Shown in pieces: positions 54,635 through 62,496 of a stretch of 64,000 bases of DNA; position 1 is the first letter of the stretch; each line of letters begins with the position of its first letter. The notes under the pieces are model-generated. The model saw only the letters and a program-made list of their open reading frames with translations, made no database searches and was not told the DNA's origin. Made by a program: the position numbers and the translations under genes. The stretch comes from an uncultured Eubacteriaceae bacterium (GTDB lineage Bacteria > Bacillota > Clostridia > Peptostreptococcales > Anaerovoracaceae), in assembly GCA_903789635.1 (NCBI GenBank), contig CAIFEY010000005.1:1-64000 (forward strand), given 5' to 3'.

Positions 54635-55444
54635 ATGAAATTAGGATTTATCGGATGCGGAGTAATGGCAAACGCCATGATGGGCGGAATCATCAAGAAC
54701 GGGCTCTTCAAGCCGGAGGACATCTGGGGCGCTGACCCGGTCGAGGCCGGCCGTCAGAAAACCAAAGAGGCCAACGGCATCAACGTCACGGCCGACAACC
54801 TCGAGGTTCTGAAGAACTGCGACGTCGTGTTCTTCGCGGTCAAGCCTCAGTACTACTCAGACATGATCGACGGCATCAAGGACCACGTCCGCGAGGGCCA
54901 GCTGTTCATCAGCATCGGCGCCGGCAGAACGCTGGATTACCTGGCAGACGCCTTTGACCACAAGCCGGTCAAAGTCGTCCGCGTCATGCCGAACACCCCT
55001 GCCCAGGTCGGCGAAGGCATGTCCGCAGCCTGCCCGAACGAGTACGTCACCGACGAGGAGGCGCAGCTCGCACTGAAGATCCTGCGCGGCTTCGGTAAAG
55101 CCGAGCTGATGCCGGAGAACCTGTTCGACGTCGTCACGGGCGTCAGCGGAAGCGGCCCGGCCTACGTCGCGATGTTCATCGAAGCGATGGCAGACGCCGC
55201 AGTCCTCGGCGGCATGCAGCGCGCAGCCGCATACGAGTTCGCCGAGCAGACCGTCTACGGTACGGCAAAGATGCTCATCGACACAGGCCTCCACCCTGGC
55301 GTGCTGAAAGACATGGTCAGCTCCCCAGCCGGCACGACGATCGCCGCCGTCCGCACCCTGGAAGATATGGGCCTGCGCACAGCCGTCATCGAGGGCGTCA
55401 CCGCCTGCACAGAGAAATCCATCGAGATGCAGAGCGCGAAATAG
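54635..55444 (+). CDS. proC: Pyrroline-5-carboxylate reductase (hydroxyproline-cluster copy)
   Basis: Reduces pyrroline-5-carboxylate to proline with NAD(P)H. MKLGFIGCGVMANAMMGGI is the dinucleotide-binding start; AVKPQYY, RVMPNTPAQVGEGMSA, GVSGSGPAYVAMFIEAMADAAV and SSPAGTTIAAVRTLE are the family blocks. GAGGAG precedes the ATG at 54635 (269 codons before the stop). Its position after hypD fits hydroxyproline-to-proline conversion. A second, clearly diverged copy is at 58582. Confidence 0.95.
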   Translation: MKLGFIGCGVMANAMMGGIIKNGLFKPEDIWGADPVEAGRQKTKEANGINVTADNLEVLKNCDVVFFAVKPQYYSDMIDGIKDHVREGQLFISIGAGRTLDYLADAFDHKPVKVVRVMPNTPAQVGEGMSAACPNEYVTDEEAQLALKILRGFGKAELMPENLFDVVTGVSGSGPAYVAMFIEAMADAAVLGGMQRAAAYEFAEQTVYGTAKMLIDTGLHPGVLKDMVSSPAGTTIAAVRTLEDMGLRTAVIEGVTACTEKSIEMQSAK

Positions 55445-55608
55445 CGCAATCGCTGCCGTCGGCACGCGCCATGCGGCGCCGCAGAGCCTCCGGCCACTGC
55501 AGACCCCGCATGATCAGCGACCCATCGCCGCAGACAGCAGGCGCCCACGCCGATGATCGTGCGCAATAAAACGAAATCACGCGTAATTTACGCATGATAG
55601 TATACTCG

Positions 55609-55670
55609 CCGCCCCCGCGGAACTGCAAGGTTTACTGACTCTCCTCCTTGCGCGCGGGGGCGGTTTGTTT
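55609..55670 (+). terminator. Large double-stem terminator downstream of proC
   Basis: Outer stem CCGCCCCCGCG/CGCGGGGGCGG (55609-55619, 55653-55663), inner GCAAGG/CCTTGC (55625-55630, 55646-55651), then TTTGTTTG. It is about 165 bp past the proC stop. Confidence 0.75.
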
Positions 55671-55691
55671 GAAGGAGGGCGGATGCTTAAT

Positions 55692-56036
55692 GCAGTCGCT
55701 CTCACGACTCGCGAGCTGGCAGCAAGCGAGAGTGATGAGGACTGCTTATGCTGTTGCGGCCCAAGAGAGCGAGTTGAAAGCGATGCTCGATTGGCCAGCC
55801 GCAAGTCGTACGGCGATGCTCGGATCCGGGATTATACTGCGGCGACGGCATTCATGCGCTCGCCGCGAAAAGGGAGAAATCGTCCTCCGCTGACGCGTTC
55901 GTCCGATTTCTTTGATTTTTTCGCCGCGCACCCTTAATGCTGGGATGGCACGCGGCTAGCGGCCCGCCGGCCCCTTTGAAATCTGGGGTTGGGGCAGCGG
56001 GCCGAAGGTACGCAGCCTCCCGTTGGTCGGCTGCGT
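55692..56036. repeat. Three further hairpins in the proC-BI-1 spacer
   Basis: Stem GCAGTC...GACTGC (55692-55745) with inner CTCTC/GAGAG; stem CGGCCCGC/GCGGGCCG (55960-55967, 55997-56004) with inner GCCCC/GGGGC; stem ACGCAGCC/GGCTGCGT (56010-56017, 56029-56036). A ~21 bp direct repeat GCCCTCCGGGAT follows at about 56060-56100. None encodes a protein I can support; an ORF at 55665 has a good ribosome binding site but a composition unlike a protein. Confidence 0.55.
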
Positions 56037-56159
56037 GCGATGCGTTCCCGCAGATGAGCATCGCCCTCCGGGATGCCGGGATTGCCCTCCGGGATACCGG
56101 ACGGCCCTCGCGGGTCACTGGAATGGAAAATACTGGGGCGGCGGATACTGGGGGATGAT

Positions 56160-56710
56160 AAAAGTATACAGGATACTGCACGTACATATAAACAAACGCA
56201 ATTTATTCCCCATCCTGATCAGTCTTCAAAATCCTACCTGTTCAGTAGTATTTCTTACTTTTCAAGATTGTGTCTCGAAACAAGAAGGATCACAAAATCT
56301 TCTTGGATATCTTAAATTTCGCTTGAAATAAGAAGCGCCTCTTCCGGCAGATGATCCGCCAGTGCTGCGAAAACCTTGCGGCGAGGGATCTCATATACCA
56401 CATATGCTGTCAATTAGAACGCTCGATAGCGAATCCGCAGTCTCTGCACGTTTCAAGATACGAATTATGATTCACACCCCTCTCACCGCACAGCTCTCCC
56501 GGCAGCCCAATAGCAAATATGCAATATACGCGGCCGATAATTTTCTGACAATTAAATATCGTGCCGATCAGACAGGAAAGACACTTCTTATCTATCGAAT
56601 TAAATTTAATATCCACGAAGATTCCGGAGATCTTCTTACTTATTCGGATTTCGGACGAAAAGAAAGAAGTATATGCGCCCGGGCGGCCGTGCCCATTACT
56701 GTTATGAGCC
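56160..56710. other. AT-richer non-coding stretch
   Basis: About 550 bp without a credible gene, hairpin or repeat. Open frames on both strands (56362-56760 and 56410-56751) overlap each other and lack ribosome binding sites. Confidence 0.4.
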
Positions 56711-56713
56711 GCC

Positions 56714-57062
56714 GCGCCTCTTTCCTCAACAAGGCGCGCCGAAACAATCAAAGGAATTGAACCAAAGCGACAGCGACGTTCAATTCCTTCCTTCGGCCGG
56801 CCCGCAGCCCCAGCAAAAGCGGCCGGCCGCTCCGATCATGGAGAATGCGAAACCGGTCGCGCCAGCGACACGGTTGAGTCATTCTCCCACACTGCCGCAC
56901 GAAGTGCGGCAAAGACAAATTGGAGAATTCGATGATGTCGCATCTGTGACAGCATCGAATTCTCTCACCTACTTTGACAATCCCCGGAACGCGGTCGACA
57001 CCCGGAGACCGCGTTCCAACCATTTCCGACAATCCCGATTCCGAGCACTGCCGAGGAATCGG
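56714..57062. repeat. Array of eight consecutive unrelated hairpins
   Basis: Stems in order: GCGCCT/AGGCGC (56714-56737); AAGGAATTGAAC/GTTCAATTCCTT (56751-56789); CGGCCGGC/GCCGGCCG (56794-56829); GGAGAATG ... AACCGGTCGC-gcca-GCGACaCGGTT ... CATTCTCC (56840-56887); TGCCGCAC-gaa-GTGCGGCA (56893-56911); GAGAATTCGATG/CATCGAATTCTC (56923-56964); GGAACGCGGTC/GACCGCGTTCC (56986-57017); CCGATTCC/GGAATCGG (57035-57062). The arms are perfect or have one bulge, are 6-13 bp long, and share no sequence. Few have T-runs. Function unknown. Confidence 0.8.
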
Positions 57063-57135
57063 CGACCATCTCCCCTTCCCTCAGCATCTCCTCACCGTCA
57101 CCAATCAATCACATCCCCCGCCAAACAAAAAAGCA

Positions 57136-57311
57136 AAACACGGATACCCGAAGCAAGCGACTCCGCAGTGACAGTGACAATTCCGCGAAGAACGACAGCA
57201 GGATTTCGTTGGAGCTGCACTCCATATTAGTGCAGCTCCCGAAATCCTATGAGTTCCAAGCAATGGAATTGTCTGTCACGAGGACCTAGCGCGCTTCGGA
57301 TGCCCGTGTTT
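57136..57311. repeat. Palindromic element, tandem copy A
   Basis: Whole element folds on itself. Terminal arms AAACACGG...CCGTGTTT and CCGAAGC...GCTTCGG (57136-57154, 57293-57311); a middle stem GTGACA and GACAATTCC with GGAATTGTC and TGTCAC (57168-57184, 57265-57279); and a central hairpin GGATTTCG, GGAGCTGCACT, loop, AGTGCAGCTCC, CGAAATCC (57201-57247). A conserved unpaired-looking block GTCACGAGGACCTAGCGCG lies near the right end. A second copy follows 220 bp on. Confidence 0.85.
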
Positions 57312-57355
57312 ATCCGCCTCGACCAATCAAGAATCCCCCGCCAACCAAAAACAGA

Positions 57356-57530
57356 AAACACGGGTGCCCTCAGCGAACGATTTCGCAGCGACTGCAAACA
57401 ATTCTACACCGAACGAGAAAAGGATTTCGTCGGAGTTGCACTCATTTTAGTGCAACTCCCGAAATCCCTTGAGTTCTGAGTATAAAATTGTCTGTCACGA
57501 GGACCTAGCGCGCTTCGGGTGCCCGTGTTT
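57356..57530. repeat. Palindromic element, tandem copy B
   Basis: Terminal arms AAACACGGGTGCCC and GGGTGCCCGTGTTT, which pair fully if G-U pairs are allowed. Central hairpin GGATTTCG, GGAGTTGCACT, loop, AGTGCAACTCC, CGAAATCC (57422-57467). Relative to copy A the stem has C-to-T on the left and G-to-A on the right, a compensatory pair. The GTCACGAGGACCTAGCGCG block is identical to copy A. A further GGTGCCCGTGTT occurs at 57569, just past the BI-1 stop codon. Confidence 0.85.
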
Positions 57531-57578
57531 CTCGGGGAGCTGCCATCGTCCGTATTCCGCGAACCGCTGGTGCCCGTG

Positions 57579-58274
57579 TTAATTATCGCGGTTTGCAAAT
57601 ATCTGCAGCAGGAACACGAACAAGTTGATAATGTCGAGGTAGATGTCGATCGCGCAGTCCACCGCGTTGTCCGCAGTCTTAGGGTAGATCTGCGAGCGGA
57701 ACATGTCGAAGCCGATGTAGAGGCTGAAGATGACCGCGCCGGCGATCGAGTAGAACGAGTACATGGCCGGGATGAACCACGTCAGGATACCCATGACGAT
57801 CAGTCCGATCAGGGCCGCGAACAGGAATCCGCCGATTCTGGCGAAGAACTTAGGGAACGCGGTCGATGCGCAGACCATGACGATCGTGATCACGCCCGTG
57901 TACCAAAACGCGGAGACCACGACCTGCGAGCTCAGCCCGCCGTACGCGGTGACTAAGATCGTTACCAGGACGCCCAGCGGCACCACGATCAGGTTGTAGC
58001 CGATGAAGCTGACGAACGCGCTCTTGGACTTTGCCGACATCAGCGATCCGGCGATCACCAGAACCACGTAGCCGATCAGCGTGCCGATCGGTCCGATCGC
58101 CTGCACCAGTGCTGCGGCAGGAAAGTACTGACACATCAATACGTTGACAAGCAGCCCGTACAGGATCGTTCCGCCCATAATCAGATTATATTTTCTGTCC
58201 GAGACAATCGCTTCCGGCGGCGCAAAACAGTTCAGCCGCTCGTATTTGCGTTCTGAAGACATACTGTTATTCAA
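57579..58274 (-). CDS. Bax inhibitor-1/YccA family membrane protein
   Basis: About seven membrane helices filling residues ~30-225, ending YSIAGAVIFSLYIGFDMFRSQIYP and the conserved C-terminal Asp-rich segment DCAIDIYLDIINLFVFLLQIF, as in BI-1/TMBIM proteins (calcium-leak-type channels in characterised members). The start is uncertain: AGGAG is best spaced (8 nt) to a TTG at 58274, while the first ATG (58262) is 20 nt away. 231 aa from TTG. Its 3' end abuts the palindromic elements. Confidence 0.9.
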   Translation of the reverse strand: MNNSMSSERKYERLNCFAPPEAIVSDRKYNLIMGGTILYGLLVNVLMCQYFPAAALVQAIGPIGTLIGYVVLVIAGSLMSAKSKSAFVSFIGYNLIVVPLGVLVTILVTAYGGLSSQVVVSAFWYTGVITIVMVCASTAFPKFFARIGGFLFAALIGLIVMGILTWFIPAMYSFYSIAGAVIFSLYIGFDMFRSQIYPKTADNAVDCAIDIYLDIINLFVFLLQIFANRDN

Positions 58275-58475
58275 TTTTCTCACTCCTTTTTCACAGTTAT
58301 ACCGTTGTAATTATTATACCCTGACATGGTTGTTAATTGTGAACAACTTAAGGAGTTTTCTTACGTGACAAAATTCACCCTTCCAGACAAATCAACCCTT
58401 TCTGCCGCTGAAACTGCCGCAGACCGCCGCCGCGGCGCCGATACCCCGGATGCCATCAGCCGCCGCAGTAAAACA
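58275..58475. promoter_or_regulatory. BI-1 upstream region
   Basis: On the minus strand TATAAT (58313-58318) lies about 40 bp before the start. An inverted repeat GTTGTT-aattgtg-AACAAC (58329-58347) sits just upstream of it where a -35 would be, and could be an operator. No -35 box at normal spacing. Confidence 0.4.
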
Positions 58476-58496
58476 GGGCGGGGATCAGCCCCGCCC
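58476..58496 (-). terminator. Intrinsic terminator after proC2
   Basis: GGGCGGGG/CCCCGCCC with a 5 nt loop, followed on the minus strand by TGTTTTACT. About 85 bp past the proC stop. Confidence 0.8.
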
Positions 58497-58581
58497 CGAG
58501 ATGTTTAGATTTGTATTTGTGCACAGGTAATCTTTGTCAGAGAACCGGTGACTGGAATGCGGCAGCGCCGCGGCTTGCCGA

Positions 58582-59370
58582 TTACAGCTCCCTGGAGCGC
58601 TCCGTCGCCTGGACGACCGCATCGATCACGCTGAAGCGGAATGCGCCGGCCTCCATGGCCTCGACGCCCTCGATCGTGGTGCCGGCCGGGGATGTGACCA
58701 TGTCCTTCAGCTGGCCAGGGTGCATGCCGGTCTCGAGGAGGAGCTTGGCTGTTCCTAAGACGGTCTGGATCGCGAACTTGGTCGCGACGTCGCGTGTCAG
58801 GCCTTCCTTGACGCCGCCGTCGGACAGCGCCTCGATGAACATTGCGGCGTAAGCCGGGCCGCCGCCGGAGAGGCCGCAGATGGCGTCGATGTCGTACTCC
58901 TTGACCCACTCGACGATGCCGATGCTCGTGAAGAGCTTGGTCGCGAACTCCTTCTCCTCTTCCTTCAGGTCGTTCTCCTGGCAGAGTGCGAACGCGCCCT
59001 CGAATACCAGTGCCGGCGTGTTCGGCATGATGCGCAGGATGCGCGGGGTGCCCTTGGTCGCGTTCTGCAGGCGCTCGATGCTGGTTCCCGCGACGATGGA
59101 CAGGATGGCCTTTCCGTCGAGGGCGTCCTCGGCCTCAGCCAGGGTCTGCACGTACTGCTGCGGCTTGACGGCAAGCAGAACGATGTCGCTTGCTGCGGCC
59201 AGGTCTTTGACGGAACCGACCGTCTTCAGTCCGAAATCCTCGGCAGCCTTCAGTGCCGGCTCCTTCGGGTCGTAGACCAGGACGTCCTCCTTCTTCAGGA
59301 CACCCTTCGCAGCCGCGCCCTTGACGATGGCGCCTCCCATGTTTCCGAATCCTAATACTCCAAATTTCAT
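58582..59370 (-). CDS. proC: Pyrroline-5-carboxylate reductase (second copy)
   Basis: Same family as the 54635 gene but of a different lineage: MKFGVLGFGNMGGAIVKGA, AVKPQQYVQTL, RIMPNTPALVFEGAFAL, GLSGGGPAYAAMFIEALSDGGV and TSPAGTTIEGVEAMEAGAF. GGAGACAAGACA precedes the ATG; 262 aa. It stands alone with its own terminator, so it may be the biosynthetic enzyme while the other copy serves hydroxyproline use; this division of labour is inference. Confidence 0.95.
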   Translation of the reverse strand: MKFGVLGFGNMGGAIVKGAAAKGVLKKEDVLVYDPKEPALKAAEDFGLKTVGSVKDLAAASDIVLLAVKPQQYVQTLAEAEDALDGKAILSIVAGTSIERLQNATKGTPRILRIMPNTPALVFEGAFALCQENDLKEEEKEFATKLFTSIGIVEWVKEYDIDAICGLSGGGPAYAAMFIEALSDGGVKEGLTRDVATKFAIQTVLGTAKLLLETGMHPGQLKDMVTSPAGTTIEGVEAMEAGAFRFSVIDAVVQATERSREL

Positions 59371-59590
59371 TGTCTTGTCTCCTCAATTAATCTTTTAATT
59401 AAAAATATATTGTTTTATTTATAATTTAAATCCTTGTCCCAAATCAGCATTGTCATCGATAAATGAACCGGACCGTACAATGTATTCAACATTCGTAATT
59501 CCCAGTGTCGCGCCGGCTGTACGGCAGCCCGTCTGACGGCTTGGGTTCTGTCCCCTCTGCCGAGTTCGGACTTTGCCGCAAAACCGAACG

Positions 59591-60298
59591 CTACGCGTGC
59601 TGGAAGTCTGCAGGCTGATAGTTCTTCAGCGGGGTGAACTCGTCCTCGCCGAACAGGGCGATGTAGTCCTTCTCAGCCGCAGAGATGATCGCGTCGGCCT
59701 GGTCCGGGAGTTCGCTACGAATTACGGAACTGACCGTCCAGTAGATGTGCGCCGTGTGGAACGTGAAGTCCTTCATGGCCGAGGTGCCGAGCTCCTGCTT
59801 CTTGGCGGCGAGCTTGGCCTGGTCGTCCTCGCTGAGCGGCGTGCCCCAGTCGAACTCGCACCGCTTTCCGCCCCAGCTCATCGCGTCGCCCTGCGGCGTG
59901 CAGGTGAAGTCGGACTGGAAGCCGTCGTAGACCGCGGCGTCGACGTTGAGACAGTACTCGCGTCCATACGGCAAAAGATCGTATTTCTTCCACGCGTCAC
60001 ACCACGCGCATTTACTGATGTATGTCCGGAAGGTCGGCTCGTTCCTGACCGTCCCGAACTCCATCTGCCCCGCGTAGTCCGGTTTCCACTCGCCGTACGC
60101 CTGGTTCGTCCAGAGCTCGATCGGGTCGCCGTTCGCCGCTGCCCTCTGAGCCATGCGCTGCCCGCGCTCGTTTCCGTAGCGGATCATGCCCTTCTGGATG
60201 ACCTCGTGCGCCCGGTCGCGCTGCTCGTCGCCGAGCGCGAGGAACGTGTGCTTGCTGAGCAGGGCGAACATCACCGCCTGATTTTCAATTCTAAGCAT
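59591..60298 (-). CDS. L-2-amino-thiazoline-4-carboxylic acid hydrolase-like protein
   Basis: A 235 aa cytoplasmic protein resembling the ATC hydrolase family: a helical N-terminus, then KCAWCDAWKKYDLLPYGREYC with three cysteines, NVDAAVYDGFQSDFTCTPQGDAMSWGGKRCEFDW in pieces, and a helical end. Family members hydrolyse ATC to S-carbamoyl-cysteine in some bacteria, but many annotated homologues are untested, so the reaction here is uncertain. AGAAGGGAG precedes the ATG. Monocistronic between proC and the aldolase gene. Confidence 0.65.
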   Translation of the reverse strand: MLRIENQAVMFALLSKHTFLALGDEQRDRAHEVIQKGMIRYGNERGQRMAQRAAANGDPIELWTNQAYGEWKPDYAGQMEFGTVRNEPTFRTYISKCAWCDAWKKYDLLPYGREYCLNVDAAVYDGFQSDFTCTPQGDAMSWGGKRCEFDWGTPLSEDDQAKLAAKKQELGTSAMKDFTFHTAHIYWTVSSVIRSELPDQADAIISAAEKDYIALFGEDEFTPLKNYQPADFQHA

Positions 60299-60402
60299 CC
60301 CATACTCCCTTCTAATCTTGTAGGTTTTATCGTATTATACCATATCCGCGGTCAGCCCGCATTACCTGTAACGAACAATCCGTGTATTTATGGGAGACCC
60401 GG

Positions 60403-61017
60403 CTACTTCCGCAGCAGTTCGAGCTCCTCCGCCGGCAGATCGGCAGGCTTTCCGAGCATTTTAGCGACGTACAGCGTCTTCGCGATGTTCTCCGCCGCCT
60501 CCGCGAGCGAGTACGCCTCCCGCAGGTTTTCGCCAAAGGTCAGCAGCCCATGGTTCGCCAGCAGCACTGCCGGATAGTCCTTCAGGCACTCCGCAAATTT
60601 CTCGTAGATGCGCGGCGTCCCCGGCGTGCCGTACGGGATGCACGGGATCTTCTTAAACGTCAGGTTGATCTCCGTCAGCGCGTCCGACTCGATGTCCATC
60701 CCGTTGATCGCAAAAGCCGTCGTAAACACACTGTGGTTGTGCACGATCGCCTTCACGTCATCCCTGAGCCGGTACACCTCGAGGTGCATCATCAGCTCCG
60801 ACGACGCCTTCAGCCCGTCCATCTTCTTCAGGATGTTCCCCTCCAGGTCCGTCTCGATGATCAGCTCCTCGGTCAGGTCCGGCTTAGCCACGTGCGAAGG
60901 CGTGATGTACACCCGGTCGCCGACCCTCGCCGACGCATTCCCCTCGTACATCGTCACGATGCCGTTCTCATACTCCTGATTGACCGTCTTTATGATTTCC
61001 GTTCTGATGTCTGCCAT
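60403..61017 (-). CDS. Class II aldolase/adducin family protein (FucA-like)
   Basis: Zinc-dependent aldolase of the L-fuculose-phosphate aldolase type. MYEGNASAR is the phosphate-binding start, E74 the catalytic acid, and the metal ligands are H93, H95 and H156 (VHNHSVF and LANHGLLTFG), matching the E. coli FucA pattern one position later. 204 aa. AAGGAGG precedes the ATG at 61017; the longer open frame upstream is not supported. With no sugar kinase or isomerase nearby, the substrate (fuculose, rhamnulose, methylthioribulose or other) cannot be fixed. Confidence 0.85.
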   Translation of the reverse strand: MADIRTEIIKTVNQEYENGIVTMYEGNASARVGDRVYITPSHVAKPDLTEELIIETDLEGNILKKMDGLKASSELMMHLEVYRLRDDVKAIVHNHSVFTTAFAINGMDIESDALTEINLTFKKIPCIPYGTPGTPRIYEKFAECLKDYPAVLLANHGLLTFGENLREAYSLAEAAENIAKTLYVAKMLGKPADLPAEELELLRK

Positions 61018-61248
61018 GCTGTTCCTCCTTCTCTCCCCGGACAAAGTTCTAACCGATTCTGTCTGCTTCCGTCCTGCTGACCGCCGCTGTTCTCCATCCG
61101 CATGAACCACTGCCCATCCAACCGTTCGAGGATAGACAAAGTTCACGCGGCAAGGTCCGCAGTGAGCTGCCGATAACCCCATTATATCATGTCGATGGAA
61201 CCGTTTCTTTCCAATTACACCAATTGCGTCAATTCACGCTGAAAAAAT

Positions 61249-61272
61249 GGGGCTGTAAAAAAACGCAGCCCC
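61249..61272. terminator. Hairpin with GGGGCTG/CAGCCCC arms (T4)
   Basis: GGGGCTG-taaaaaaacg-CAGCCCC, followed by CTTTC. Related in core to T1, T2 and T5. It lies upstream of the aldolase gene and downstream of no plus-strand gene, so its purpose is unclear. Confidence 0.5.
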
Positions 61273-61331
61273 CTTTCAATATGCTGGAATTACGACGACG
61301 GCCCGGAATTTGGGAATTTCCATGATAGTTC

Positions 61332-61733
61332 GCCATTTTCCCAGGCACCACCGGAAATTTGGGAAAATGGCCGCCTATAGACTCAAATTCCAAACCGCCT
61401 GCGAAGAAATCCGGAATCAATATACTCTATAGGGGTATGCAAGGTGCGATGGTCATCGATGGATGATGGAAGCACCGCCGCCACTGTCGAAAAAAATAGA
61501 CGACAAAATGACGATATTGTGCGGCGAATTATGAATTCTATCCAGAATGACAGCGGCGGTGCAGTCGATTATTGAGGGTGCGATGGTCATACTGATGACT
61601 GTGATCGTCGGCAATGACGGAGGCGCCCGCTGGATTCGCTTAGCTGTTGGGAAATACAAGATTTCGGCGCCGTTTTCCCTAACTTTTTTTGCACTGTTGG
61701 GAAGATGGCCAGTGAATGGGCAATATTCCCAAC
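61332..61733. repeat. Cluster of four hairpins between T4 and T5
   Basis: Stems: GCCATTTTCCCA/TGGGAAAATGGC (61332-61343, 61360-61371); GCACCGCCGC/GCGGCGGTGC with inner TGTC/GACA (61472-61562); GTT-GGGAAA/TTTCCC-t-AAC around GGCGCC (61646-61683); GTTGGGAA/TTCCCAAC (61696-61733). A 14 bp direct repeat GGTGCGATGGTCAT (61443 and 61577) flanks the second. No gene; open frames are overlapped on both strands and lack ribosome binding sites. Confidence 0.7.
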
Positions 61734-61810
61734 TGCGGCGCGCCATACCCCATTTATCCTGGCGGAGGAATCGCAGTCGTAATCTCGCCGTCGTGATTCC
61801 AATGTATGGA

Positions 61811-61856
61811 AATGGGGCTGAGAAAATGATCCTGCATTTTTCACAGCCCCTCCATT
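61811..61856. terminator. Hairpin of the GGCTGTGAAAAATG family downstream of the flavoprotein gene (T5)
   Basis: GGGGCTGAGAAAATG pairs with CATTTTTCACAGCCCC with one mismatch/bulge, loop of 6 nt. It starts about 20 bp past the 3' end of the minus-strand gene at 61875, where a terminator is expected. Confidence 0.65.
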
Positions 61857-61874
61857 TAGATTAGATTCAGAAAA

Positions 61875-62399
61875 CTACACACTCCGTCCCATCTGATACG
61901 CCTCGTCCATCGCGCGGGTCGCGAGCACCTCGCCCTTCTGCCAGACGCCCTCGCCCCAGACGATGCCGCGGACGGTGTTCCCGAGGCCCTCGAAGATGGC
62001 CTTCAGGTCGTCGGCCGTCCTGGTCAGGCCTTCCTTCATGTCGTGGCCGGTCACGATGACGTAGACGTCCTTTCCGCCCAGGTCCTGCCATCTCGGCAGC
62101 AGACGGTCGATAAACGTCTTCATCTGGCCGCTCATCGTGAGGAAGTAGGTCGGGGACGCGAGGACGACGGCGTCCGCCGCCTGCAGCTGGTCCAAGATCT
62201 CCTCCATATCGTCCTGCTGGACGCACCTGCCCGTCTTGAAACATGCGTAGCAGGCGCGGCACGGGCCAATCTCCCTGTCGCGCAGGGAAACCTTCTTCAG
62301 CTGGTGGCCTGCCTCCGCCGCGCCGCGCATGAACGCGTCGCAGAGAAGCTCAGAATTGCCCTTGGCACGGGCGCTGCCGTTGATAATCAATACATTCAT
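61875..62399 (-). CDS. Iron-sulfur flavoprotein / NADPH-dependent FMN reductase family
   Basis: Flavodoxin-fold protein of 174 aa. INGSARAKGNSE binds the FMN phosphate; SPTYFLTMSGQMKTFIDR is the flavin-stacking loop. GPCRACYACFKTGRC has C47, C50, C53 and C59, the compact Isf-type cluster motif, so a 4Fe-4S cluster is likely. In anaerobes such proteins act as electron carriers or reduce oxygen species. AGAGAGGAAT precedes the ATG at 62399; the frame above it is open but not family-like. About 100 bp after the aldo-keto reductase gene. Confidence 0.9.
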   Translation of the reverse strand: MNVLIINGSARAKGNSELLCDAFMRGAAEAGHQLKKVSLRDREIGPCRACYACFKTGRCVQQDDMEEILDQLQAADAVVLASPTYFLTMSGQMKTFIDRLLPRWQDLGGKDVYVIVTGHDMKEGLTRTADDLKAIFEGLGNTVRGIVWGEGVWQKGEVLATRAMDEAYQMGRSV

Positions 62400-62496
62400 A
62401 GAATTCCTCTCTTTATTATCTTTGCGATATTTCCCTATAATATTCTGTATTTCCATTTTACCTGATTTGGTCCTGCATGAACAGGAACTTCCGATC

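Noticed and set aside
55665-55937. 90-codon ORF with a good ribosome binding site (GAAGGAGGGCGG) after the proC terminator
   Set aside because: The product is arginine/serine/alanine-rich without any domain, the frame covers a hairpin, and a second frame on the same DNA is equally open.
56714-57530. Integron attC cassette array
   Set aside because: Hairpins lack the conserved GTTRRRY/RYYYAAC core sites and there are no cassette ORFs between them, nor an integrase in the window.
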